A DNA stretch of 64,000 nucleotides from Desulfofustis limnaeus (lineage in GTDB: Bacteria; Desulfobacterota; Desulfobulbia; Desulfobulbales; Desulfocapsaceae). The DNA lies in assembly GCF_023169885.1 (NCBI RefSeq), contig NZ_AP025516.1, positions 3,265,501 through 3,329,500 on the forward strand, read 5' to 3'. The position numbers were made by a program, and so were the translations under genes. Below, one piece after another: positions 9,526 to 17,570 of the stretch. How positions within the stretch are numbered: position 1 is the first letter of the stretch; every line of letters begins with the position of its first letter. The notes beneath the pieces were generated by a model. It ran no database searches. It had not been told where the DNA came from and was given only the letters and a program-made list of their open reading frames with translations.

Positions 9526-11694
9526 ATGACCAAGAACAACAACACCACGACAACCGAATCCTGGCAGATCACGAGTGACAGCGACAGCTTCGACGATCCT
9601 CTGCTCGATTGCCTGGTTATTTTGTCATCAGTCTATGAGCGTCCGACATCCCCGATAGCGCTCCGGGCCGGCCTGCCGCTGGTGGAGAACCGACTGACGG
9701 TGGAGTTGGTTCCCCGGGCAGCTCGCCGAGCCGGTCTGGCGACCCGCCTGCTCAAACGTTCCCTCGCCAGCCTGCGCAACGTGGAATTACCGGCGATTTT
9801 GCTGCTCAACGACCGGCGCGCCTGCATCGTTCGTCAGGTGAATCGGAGCACCGGTGAGGCGTTGGTGATCTGGCCGCAAAGCGGGGGGAGTGCCACGCTC
9901 AAGCTGGAGGACTTGCAGGAGGAATATACGGGGCATACCATTTTCGTCAAACCGAAATTCCAGGTCGACGACCGGCTGGCGAGCAATACCGAAACCAATG
10001 AAAAGAACTGGTTCTGGAGTACGGTCCTGTCCTCCTGGAAGATCTATCGGGACGTACTGGTTGCCTCGTTTTTGATCAATGTCTTCGCCCTGGTCACGCC
10101 CATCTTCATCATCAATGTCTACGATCGGATTATCCCCAATCTTGCCTTCGAAACCCTCTGGGTCCTTTCCAGCGGAGTCTTGATCATCTACCTGTTCGAG
10201 TTGGTGATGCGAGGCCTGCGCGGCTATTTCATCGATTCCGCAGGGAAAAAATCAAATGTCATTCTGTCGTCGATCCTTTTTGAAAAAGTCATGAGTCTGC
10301 GCTTGGAGGCCCGCCCCAAATCGATCGGGTCGTTTGCCAAGCGCCTTCAGCAATTTGAGAGTATTCGTGATTTCATCACCTCCATCTCGATCACCGCTCT
10401 TGTCGATCTGCCGTTCGTCTTCATCTTTCTTGCCGCGATCTTCTACATCGGTGGCCATCTGATCTGGATCCACATCACCGCCATCCTTCTGCTTCTCGGC
10501 TACGCGCTCATCGTTCAGATACCGTTAAAAAAAGCGGTACGTCTCTCCTTCAGTGCCGACGCCCAGAAGAACGCAGTCCTCGTGGAAGGGTTGTCCGGGC
10601 TGGAGACCATCAAGACTCTTGGTGCCGAGAGCAAGATTCAACGCGCCTGGGAAGAATCGGTCAGTTACATTGCCAATTGGACGGCACGCAGCAGATTTCT
10701 TGCGACATCCGTCACACATGTGGCCGGTTTTCTGCAAAACATCAGCATCGTGGCGGTAATCATCGGCAGCCTCTATCTGATCGCCCAGGGGCAACTGACC
10801 GGCGGCGGCATGATCGCCTGCGTCATTCTCAGCAGGCGCGCCATCTTCCCCATGGCCCAGGTGGTAAGCCTCATGACCCGCTACCATCAGGCAAGCAATT
10901 CTCTGAAATCACTAAACAAGATAATGTCTTTGCCGTCAGAACGATCACCCGATAAAAAATTCCTGCATCGGGTCAGTATCAAAGGCGACATTACCGTCTC
11001 CAATCTTTCCTTTGCTTATCCGGAAACAACCAAGGAAGTATTACGCAGCATCAACTTCCAGGTGAAGGCCGGGGAACACATCGGCATCATCGGCCCGATC
11101 GGCTCGGGGAAGACCACACTGGGCAAGCTGCTACTCGGCCTCTATCAACCAACAGGGGGCTCCGTCTCCATTGACGGCACCGATATCCGACAGATCGATC
11201 CGGCCGATTTACGGGCTTTTATCGGCTATGTACCGCAGGATATCACCCTCTTTCGCGGCACGCTTCGGGACAATATCATGCTCGGCACCACCGGGGTGGC
11301 CGATTCGGCAATACTTAGAGCAGCCGATGTCGCCGGCGTCAGCCAATTCATCGCCAACCAGTCCCATGGGTTCGATATGCCCATCGAAGAACAGGGCCGC
11401 AACCTGTCCGGCGGTCAGCGGCAGAATATTGCCATCGCCCGCGCCATTCTGCTCGACCCGCCGATTTTGATCATGGATGAACCCACCAGTTCCATGGATA
11501 GCCGTAACGAATCGATGCTGAAAAACAATCTGAAAAACATCATTCAGGGACGGACCACCATCATCATCACCCACCGGCTCTCCATGTTGGAAATGGTCGA
11601 TCGTATCATCGTCCTCAGCAAAGAGACAATTGTGGCCGACGGAACCAAACAGCGTATCATGGAAGCCTTGCAGAATGGTCATCTTTCCGTATGA
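9526..11694 (+). CDS. lapB: Type I secretion ABC transporter (LssB/LapB type)
   Basis: A 722-residue inner-membrane exporter. Residues about 25-135 are a C39-like domain without a peptidase motif (DDPLLDCLVILSSVYERP), which in this class binds rather than cleaves the substrate. A six-helix membrane domain follows (about 165-440). The nucleotide-binding domain has Walker A GPIGSGKTT near residue 523, the signature LSGGQRQ, and Walker B ILIMDEPTSSMD. This architecture matches the LssB/LapB group that exports large RTX-type adhesins. It starts 250 bp after the TolC-like gene and overlaps the HlyD gene by 4 bp. The likely substrate is the retention-module protein at 17.6-20.0 kb. Confidence 0.9.
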   Translation: MTKNNNTTTTESWQITSDSDSFDDPLLDCLVILSSVYERPTSPIALRAGLPLVENRLTVELVPRAARRAGLATRLLKRSLASLRNVELPAILLLNDRRACIVRQVNRSTGEALVIWPQSGGSATLKLEDLQEEYTGHTIFVKPKFQVDDRLASNTETNEKNWFWSTVLSSWKIYRDVLVASFLINVFALVTPIFIINVYDRIIPNLAFETLWVLSSGVLIIYLFELVMRGLRGYFIDSAGKKSNVILSSILFEKVMSLRLEARPKSIGSFAKRLQQFESIRDFITSISITALVDLPFVFIFLAAIFYIGGHLIWIHITAILLLLGYALIVQIPLKKAVRLSFSADAQKNAVLVEGLSGLETIKTLGAESKIQRAWEESVSYIANWTARSRFLATSVTHVAGFLQNISIVAVIIGSLYLIAQGQLTGGGMIACVILSRRAIFPMAQVVSLMTRYHQASNSLKSLNKIMSLPSERSPDKKFLHRVSIKGDITVSNLSFAYPETTKEVLRSINFQVKAGEHIGIIGPIGSGKTTLGKLLLGLYQPTGGSVSIDGTDIRQIDPADLRAFIGYVPQDITLFRGTLRDNIMLGTTGVADSAILRAADVAGVSQFIANQSHGFDMPIEEQGRNLSGGQRQNIAIARAILLDPPILIMDEPTSSMDSRNESMLKNNLKNIIQGRTTIIITHRLSMLEMVDRIIVLSKETIVADGTKQRIMEALQNGHLSV

Positions 11695-13088
11695 ATGAAA
11701 AACGTTCCGCAAACAGAAGGGACCCCGCAAGGACCCCGAAACAGAAAAAAACAAGCAGAGAGATCTTTCGTCGTCTGCCGGCGGCCGATCTGGACTTGGC
11801 CACCGATATCAGGACCTCGATTCTGGCGCAGACACCACGGGGCGGCAGCATCATCCTGTGGCTGACGTTCTCTCTCTTCATCGCCGCCATCATCTGGTCC
11901 TACTTCAGCGAAGTGGAGGAGGTTACGAGAGGGCAAGGCCGTGTCGTCCCGTCACGGCAATTACAGACCATCCAGAATCTCGAAGGGGGGATCCTCGCCG
12001 AAGTCATGGTCAAAGTCGGCGATATTGTCGAGCAAGACCAAATGCTTCTGCGCCTCGACGACACACGCTTTTCCGCTCCGTTTCAGGAGAGTCGGCTCAG
12101 CTATCTCTCCTTCAAAGCAAAAATAGCCAGGCTTGAAGCTGAAATAGCGGGTCGTGACATGACCCTTCCTCAGGAGGTGCTCAATGAACATCCGCAGGCC
12201 GGGGAGCGCGAACGACAGCTCTTCGAGACCCGCCAGGAAGCCCTTGCCGCGACTCTTGGAGTCTATGCGGAACAGATGACCCAGCGTCAGCAGGAGCTAC
12301 AGGCTGAACAGGCTCGACTCAACGAATTACGCCGGACCCATCGACTGTTGAAAGAGGAACTTTCGTTGACCGAACCCTTGGTCAAGCTCGGCGCCGTATC
12401 GGAAGTGGAGTTGTTGCGCCTGAAACGTCAGGACAGCGAGATGCGGGGCATGATCGCCACCACCGAACAAGCCATACCAGCGCTCGCCTCCAAATTCGAA
12501 GAAGCGAAGCGACGAATCGCCGAAGAGAAGCTTAAATTCACCAACCTCGCCAAGCAGGAACTCAACGAGGCCTACAACCAGATCGAGACCTTGGGCGCCG
12601 CCTCGGTGGCGCTGAGCGACCGCCTGAAACGCACCGTGGTCCGCTCCCCGGTCCGCGGCATCATCAATCAGATCTTCGTAAACACCATCGGCGGCGTTAT
12701 CCAGCCGGGCATGGCCCTGTTAGAGATCGTCCCGTTGGATGACACACTCCTCATTCAGGCCAAGGTTCAACCGGCCGATATCGCCTTCATCAGGCCGGAT
12801 TTGAAGGCCACGGTCAAGCTGACTGCCTACGATTTCACCATCTTCGGCGGCCTGGAAGGAAAAGTCGAACACATCAGTGCCGATAGTATCGTGGATGAAC
12901 AGGGCAACACGTTTTACCTGGTCAACGTCCGCACGGAAAAAAACTACCTCGGCTCGGAACAAAACCCGATGCCTATCATTCCCGGCATGATAGCCAGTGT
13001 GGACATTCTCACCGGCAAGAAGCGGATACTCACCTACTTGATGAAACCGATATTACGAGCACAGAACCTTGCCCTGAGCGAGAGGTAA
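11691..13088 (+). CDS. lapC: HlyD-family membrane fusion protein (LapC type)
   Basis: A 465-residue periplasmic adaptor that joins the ABC exporter to the outer-membrane channel. A cytoplasmic N-terminus is followed by a single transmembrane helix (about 47-67, IILWLTFSLFIAAIIWSYF). The lipoyl half-motif 'GRVVPSRQLQTIQNLEGG' comes next, then a long coiled coil (about 130-310) and a C-terminal beta-barrel region containing 'RSPVRGIINQIFVNTIGGVI' and 'PGMIASVDILTGKKRILTYL', which is characteristic of type I secretion adaptors. The ATG overlaps the end of the ABC gene (ATGA), so translation is coupled. Confidence 0.9.
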   Translation: MNEKRSANRRDPARTPKQKKTSREIFRRLPAADLDLATDIRTSILAQTPRGGSIILWLTFSLFIAAIIWSYFSEVEEVTRGQGRVVPSRQLQTIQNLEGGILAEVMVKVGDIVEQDQMLLRLDDTRFSAPFQESRLSYLSFKAKIARLEAEIAGRDMTLPQEVLNEHPQAGERERQLFETRQEALAATLGVYAEQMTQRQQELQAEQARLNELRRTHRLLKEELSLTEPLVKLGAVSEVELLRLKRQDSEMRGMIATTEQAIPALASKFEEAKRRIAEEKLKFTNLAKQELNEAYNQIETLGAASVALSDRLKRTVVRSPVRGIINQIFVNTIGGVIQPGMALLEIVPLDDTLLIQAKVQPADIAFIRPDLKATVKLTAYDFTIFGGLEGKVEHISADSIVDEQGNTFYLVNVRTEKNYLGSEQNPMPIIPGMIASVDILTGKKRILTYLMKPILRAQNLALSER

Positions 13089-13091
13089 CCT

Positions 13092-13715
13092 ATGTCTTTG
13101 CTGATCTGCAGCACCAATGAACTGGTCCGACAACGATGGCGGTCGACGCTTAGCTCCCGTTACGACGTTATCGAGGCGGCCCTCCCCGTGAACATTGAAC
13201 CCGCCATCAACAGCGGCAAGGTGGACCTGATCCTCCTGCATCGAGCGATGGTAAGCCTTGCCGTCATAGAAGACGTTATCCGCCTGCCGACCATCGTTAT
13301 GGCCGATGTGCCGGACGATCGCGAGGCGGTCTCATTGTTTCGCCGCGGTGTGCTCGGCTATGCCAACACGTATATGACGCCGAACCGCCTCCTCTCTGCC
13401 GTGCAGACGGTTCTCGCCGGACAAGCCTGGGTCGGCCACAGCCTCATGCAGAAAATCATCCGCGGCGCCGCCGGGCCGCTGCTTGAAGCCGCCCACCCCG
13501 GCACACCGATCGGCTCCCTGTCCGAGCGTGAATGGCAGATCGCCCTGCTCGTCGGCAAAGGGCAATCCAACCTGGAAATCGCTGCAGAACTCGACATCTC
13601 CGAACGGACAGTCAAGGCCCACATCGGCTCCATTTTCAAAAAGACCAAGACCGGCAGCCGCCTGCAACTGGCCCTACTCGTCCGAGATCATCTCTCGGGA
13701 TCGTCAGGCACCTAA
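13092..13715 (+). CDS. LuxR-type regulator with degenerate receiver domain
   Basis: A 207-residue protein. Residues 1-125 follow the pattern of a response-regulator receiver domain, but the strand that normally ends in the phosphorylated Asp reads VDLILLHRAMV. His takes that place and the acidic pair at the N-terminus is also missing. Residues about 140-200 are a canonical LuxR/FixJ helix-turn-helix: LSEREWQIALLVGKGQSN, then LDISERTVKAHIGSIFKK. It should bind DNA without classical phosphorylation control. It sits 3 bp after the adaptor gene, so it probably controls the export operon, the surface protein or lapGD; the targets are inferred. Confidence 0.85.
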   Translation: MSLLICSTNELVRQRWRSTLSSRYDVIEAALPVNIEPAINSGKVDLILLHRAMVSLAVIEDVIRLPTIVMADVPDDREAVSLFRRGVLGYANTYMTPNRLLSAVQTVLAGQAWVGHSLMQKIIRGAAGPLLEAAHPGTPIGSLSEREWQIALLVGKGQSNLEIAAELDISERTVKAHIGSIFKKTKTGSRLQLALLVRDHLSGSSGT

Positions 13716-13730
13716 CCCGGGGAGCCAGGC

Positions 13731-16112
13731 ATGGGAATCACCACCTATCTGTTTCACCGCTCCGAAGACCTCGATGCACAACGGTTCAACATGTTCTTCC
13801 TGGACATGGGAGAAAACATCCATTTTCACTACCGAGATCTCCGTATCGAGCTGTCCGTCCCCGAGTTCATTGAACTCACCGGGCTTTTCAACGACTACGC
13901 CAAGCAGGTTCTGCAAGAAATCGACGCTGGCTACCGTGACGGGGTATTGGCCAACACCAACGAGACGGAGACGTTGAAAACGTTTTGGGACAAAGACCGT
14001 CCGCTCGTCCACCCAGTCGCCTACCACGAAAAGGATCTGGCCATCGAAGAGACAAAAGACGGGTATCATCTCCACATCCGCAACTACAAGATCCTACTCA
14101 GTAAGGAGTCATTCAAGGCTCTCGCTCACGCCATGGCCGAAACAGACCTGCTGCTGCGCCGCGGTACCCTGGTGCGTGACCCGCTGCAACTGCTCGAGCA
14201 GAACGAGCTCGAGCCCCGCCTCTTGAGCCGCACCTCTTTGGGCGAACAAGACGAATTGATTATCGCGGTCGCAAAAACGTATCGCAAAAAAGCGTTCCAG
14301 GTGCTCAGAGCCATCGGCTTTCAGCAGGAAGACACACAGCCGAACGGCTATGCGTTCAGCCGGGAGAAAACCTGGGTACTGATAGTCGACCCGACCGTCT
14401 CCCAGCCGGCGGTCCGCTCAGCCACCAGCAGCACGGCTGCGATGGTGAGCTTGCCCCGTTTTCTCGCGGCACACGGTGTCGAACTTGACGCCAATCAACT
14501 CAACACCCTGAAACTGAGAATCCTCTTTCTGCTCAAACAGTCAGCTCACGGCCACCTCTTTCCGTTCCGCCTGCAGGATCTCTACATCAATCGAAAAACA
14601 CTCACCCCGGCTGTCGACCTTTTTGCATCCCCACCGGCGGTAGATGCCGAAGCACAAATAGAGGCGTTCAGCAAACTGCTCGTCTCCCATAAACTATTCT
14701 TCATCAAGCCGGACAAGCAGTTGCTCACGCCAGACCAGAGCACCGCCGTTCATGACGCCTTTTTCCGTTTCGTCAACGAGTCCATCGCCTGTCACGAGTA
14801 TGTGCGCAAAATTATCCTCCTCGGTTCTTCAACAAACAAGCGGCTGGGCAGATACCAGGTCCCGTTCGTCCATTTCGACTGGGCCAAGATCAATTCCGAC
14901 TTCGACATCTACGTGGAGTTAGAGCCCGATTACCAAGGGCCGCTTCCGGAAAGCTGGCAAAAAAAGTTCTACTGGAGCCGCGCCGGATCCGATTACTACC
15001 ACTTTGGCGACATCGGCAACGGCATGTCTTCCGAGCTGGCAACGTCCTATCCCGGACTCCGTTTTTACGAACACCTGGTGGAAGGCTACCTGTTCGACTA
15101 CCGTCGCGGAGACAGGAAAAAGCGCGACGCTTGGCTCAAGGAATTAAAAGGACATTGTATCTTCAGAAGAGACAAGATAGCCGATTGGGTCAGGCGCCAC
15201 TATCCGATCCAGGCTATCGAAACAGAACCGTTCACGGTGGCCTCTTTCAATCAGGTCCATCTGGTGCGGGCCGGTGCTTCCTCGTTCGTTCTGAAACGGT
15301 ACTCTGACAAATATCTCTCAAGCAAAGAAAAGCAACGGGTTTCATACGAAATCGAGCTACTCGACGCCCTCAAGGACAGCTCGCTGGAGATTGCCTTGCC
15401 GATACGCAACAGCAATGGATCGTATATCTCCCGGATGGAAAAGGACCAGGCGGTATTGTTCAGCTTTGTCCCCGGAGAGGCCGTCGCCGATCCGAGCGAA
15501 TCGCAGGTCCGGGCCGCCGGCCGGATGCTGGCCCGTTTTCACCTGGCGGCTCAGCCCTTGCAGAGCAAGCGGGCCCGGCAGCACAGTAATAAAGAACCGC
15601 TGCTCTACTGGTCCAAAGCTTGGGAACAATATCAGGCGGACGCGGTTGTCGGCACCGATGTCACGCTCGATGCCGCAGCCTACCGAAATCGGCTTGAACG
15701 GCTGAAAACGCCGGCCGGCCACTGCCACGGCGACCTGTCCGTCGTCAACTACCTCTTCGAAGGCGATTGGTGTCGGCTGATCGATTTTCAGAACATCTGC
15801 TACGGGCCGCTGGTGGTGGATCTGGCCAATGGCATGATCGAGTTCTGTGCCCGGAAAAACGCTTTTCTCGAGGCCAATCTGTCCTTTTTCCGCCAAGGCT
15901 ACGAGGACGTGAGGCCGCTCTCCGAAGAGGAAGATGCGAACCTCCTCGACCTGTTAATTCTGCAGGCCATCGTCAGACAGGCCAAACTGATCCGCCTGCA
16001 TTTCGGCGGATTCGGCTATGACCTGAAAACCGGACGGCTACTCGGGTTGCAAAAGGGCCTCAAACATCTGCTCGGCACCAAACCCGACCAGGATTCACCA
16101 GCGTCCGGCTAG
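13731..16112 (+). CDS. Nucleotidyltransferase-like / phosphotransferase fusion protein
   Basis: A 793-residue protein, 15 bp after the regulator, with a GGGGAGC-like purine run before the ATG. Residues 1-150 are beta-rich and unrecognised. Around 364-397, 'ILLGSSTNKRLG' followed by 'INSDFDIYVELE' looks like a nucleotidyltransferase GS...DxD motif. From about 490 a kinase-like aminoglycoside-phosphotransferase (APH/choline kinase) fold begins, with 'SFVLKRYSD' as the ATP-binding lysine, 'CHGDLSVVNYLF' as the catalytic loop (near 664) and 'CRLIDFQNICYGP' as the metal-binding motif. Location in the export operon suggests it acts on a small metabolite or on the exported protein; the substrate is unknown. 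It overlaps the convergent next gene by 18 bp. Confidence 0.65.
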   Translation: MGITTYLFHRSEDLDAQRFNMFFLDMGENIHFHYRDLRIELSVPEFIELTGLFNDYAKQVLQEIDAGYRDGVLANTNETETLKTFWDKDRPLVHPVAYHEKDLAIEETKDGYHLHIRNYKILLSKESFKALAHAMAETDLLLRRGTLVRDPLQLLEQNELEPRLLSRTSLGEQDELIIAVAKTYRKKAFQVLRAIGFQQEDTQPNGYAFSREKTWVLIVDPTVSQPAVRSATSSTAAMVSLPRFLAAHGVELDANQLNTLKLRILFLLKQSAHGHLFPFRLQDLYINRKTLTPAVDLFASPPAVDAEAQIEAFSKLLVSHKLFFIKPDKQLLTPDQSTAVHDAFFRFVNESIACHEYVRKIILLGSSTNKRLGRYQVPFVHFDWAKINSDFDIYVELEPDYQGPLPESWQKKFYWSRAGSDYYHFGDIGNGMSSELATSYPGLRFYEHLVEGYLFDYRRGDRKKRDAWLKELKGHCIFRRDKIADWVRRHYPIQAIETEPFTVASFNQVHLVRAGASSFVLKRYSDKYLSSKEKQRVSYEIELLDALKDSSLEIALPIRNSNGSYISRMEKDQAVLFSFVPGEAVADPSESQVRAAGRMLARFHLAAQPLQSKRARQHSNKEPLLYWSKAWEQYQADAVVGTDVTLDAAAYRNRLERLKTPAGHCHGDLSVVNYLFEGDWCRLIDFQNICYGPLVVDLANGMIEFCARKNAFLEANLSFFRQGYEDVRPLSEEEDANLLDLLILQAIVRQAKLIRLHFGGFGYDLKTGRLLGLQKGLKHLLGTKPDQDSPASG

Positions 16113-17087
16113 TCTGCCGAAATGGAGGAACGAGGAGATGTTGTGCTGCAAGTAATCGATGCGGACCTCCTCGCTGCGCCCATCGTCTCCCCCCCGAATG
16201 AATGACCCATCTTCACGGCGGAAACTGAGCTGCCGCTCCAGGTTCTCCCGTACCTGCCGCCAGGCGTTGTGCCGTAAATCTTCATCTATGCCGACGGTCT
16301 CCGGCAAACGTAACAACGCCAGCAGGCCTTCGGTACGGCACGCGACAGGGGTACTTCTCCGCCAGGAGAGATAGTCCGGATGATCAAGAATATGACGGCC
16401 GATCCGCACGGCATGGTCGATATACGCAGGAACGAACGCATGGCGGGCGAAGGCTTCCAGAAAGTAGAGCATCCAGTGCGATTGCTCCGCCACACCATAG
16501 TTCTGAGCGGCCAACCGGTCCTCGATGGTTTCTGCAGCTGCGAGCCATTGCCGATCTGCGGTAACGTCGGCAAGATAGACCAGTGCAAATAATGCCTCAC
16601 CGGTATAATACGAGGAGCGAAACGACGATACTTTCCCCGATCGAAAGTAGCGCTTATGGACAAAATCTCCTTGCGTGGTACGCTCGGCAAGCATATAGCT
16701 TGCCAATTGTTCCGCCAGTCCCAGCAGAAACCGTTCCTTGGTGAACTCGTACAAGCTCACCAGCGCCAATATCGCCAGAGCGTTGCCGCCGAGCTTGATT
16801 TTGTTTTCCTCACAGATACAGGCATATCGATAATCACGGTAGAAACGCAGATAGGCATCAAGCAGATAGGTGATAGCCCGCTGGCCCGCTTTGAGCAGCA
16901 ACGGATCCTCCGTCTCCCGGTACACATCAAGGAGGGCCCAGATGGCCCCGGCGTGCCGGAGGACATTGTAGCCATCGAGTTCGCGTGACGACCCGAGCCG
17001 GTACCGATACCTGAATCGGCCGTCGTCCTGTACGAGGTTCGCCAGGCAAACGGCACTTTCATGGGCGACAGCAAACGGCTCCATCAC
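16095..17087 (-). CDS. Six-hairpin (alpha/alpha toroid) glycosidase-like protein
   Basis: A 330-residue protein with repeating helical hairpins: 'YNVLRHAGAIWALLDVYRET', 'LGGNALAILALVSLYEFTKE', 'YYTGEALFALVYLADVTADR', 'SHWMLYFLEAFARHAFVPAY' and 'CRTEGLLALLRLPET'. This is the layout of (alpha/alpha)6-barrel proteins such as glycoside hydrolases, sugar epimerases and lanthionine-cyclase-like enzymes. No signal peptide is visible, so it is probably cytoplasmic. I cannot name a substrate. It lies tail-to-tail with the phosphotransferase fusion gene, and the two may serve one pathway. Confidence 0.5.
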   Translation of the reverse strand: MMEPFAVAHESAVCLANLVQDDGRFRYRYRLGSSRELDGYNVLRHAGAIWALLDVYRETEDPLLLKAGQRAITYLLDAYLRFYRDYRYACICEENKIKLGGNALAILALVSLYEFTKERFLLGLAEQLASYMLAERTTQGDFVHKRYFRSGKVSSFRSSYYTGEALFALVYLADVTADRQWLAAAETIEDRLAAQNYGVAEQSHWMLYFLEAFARHAFVPAYIDHAVRIGRHILDHPDYLSWRRSTPVACRTEGLLALLRLPETVGIDEDLRHNAWRQVRENLERQLSFRREDGSFIRGGDDGRSEEVRIDYLQHNISSFLHFGRLAGRW

Positions 17088-17124
17088 TGGCTCCCGGTCG
17101 GCACAACAGCGTGCTCTTCGCCTC

Positions 17125-17340
17125 TCACCTGTTCCTGGCCTCCATGAGAGTCAAGATAACACTGGTTCGATTATCGGGATTCGGTAAACCCGCCGGGTTA
17201 AACCACCGATCCAAGAGAAGATAGGGCCCCTTGTCTCCTTCGAGGATGGCACCCACGTTTTGCCACCTGGTTTTTTCCGTACCGTCCCGATCCGTGTAAC
17301 TGCCCAACGGTATTGCGACATCATAGAGTTTCTTAGCCAT
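17125..17340 (-). CDS. Small conserved hypothetical protein
   Basis: I start this at the ATG at 17338-17340, preceded by GAGGAGAG 5 bp away, giving a 71-residue protein (MAKKLYDVAIPLGSYTDRDG...). An upstream in-frame ATG lacks a binding site. The pattern 'Y.DR.G..K.RWQNVGAILEGD' and 'LLLDRWFNPAGLPNPDNR' is familiar from small proteins of unknown function in many proteobacteria, often near phage or plasmid genes. It has no signal or membrane segment. Function unknown. Confidence 0.6.
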   Translation of the reverse strand: MAKKLYDVAIPLGSYTDRDGTEKTRWQNVGAILEGDKGPYLLLDRWFNPAGLPNPDNRTSVILTLMEARNR

Positions 17341-17496
17341 ATCTCTCCTCTTCATACGTATGATCAACTTCCACGGGAGAAATGCTTCGACCTCGTTGTG
17401 CCGATTCCCGGCGTCCGGCCGCAATTACCTCGGAGACGACCAATCGTACTCAAAGCGACTCACCTCGTCGGTCGAAATCCCCCCGTCAACAACACG

Positions 17497-17537
17497 ACAA
17501 GCCGACTGGTCTCCCCGGGGAAGTCCAGCCGGCTTGT
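17497..17537 (-). terminator. Hairpin downstream of the repeat-protein gene
   Basis: ACAAGCCGACTGG and CCAGCCGGCTTGT form a 12-of-13-bp stem with a self-complementary CCCCGGGG core. It lies 34 bp past the stop of the minus-strand repeat-protein gene. The T-run on that strand is weak (GTGTTGTTG), so it is a probable but imperfect intrinsic terminator. Confidence 0.5.
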
Positions 17538-17570
17538 GTGAGTCACCTCGTCACGAGGACGATTGATTGA

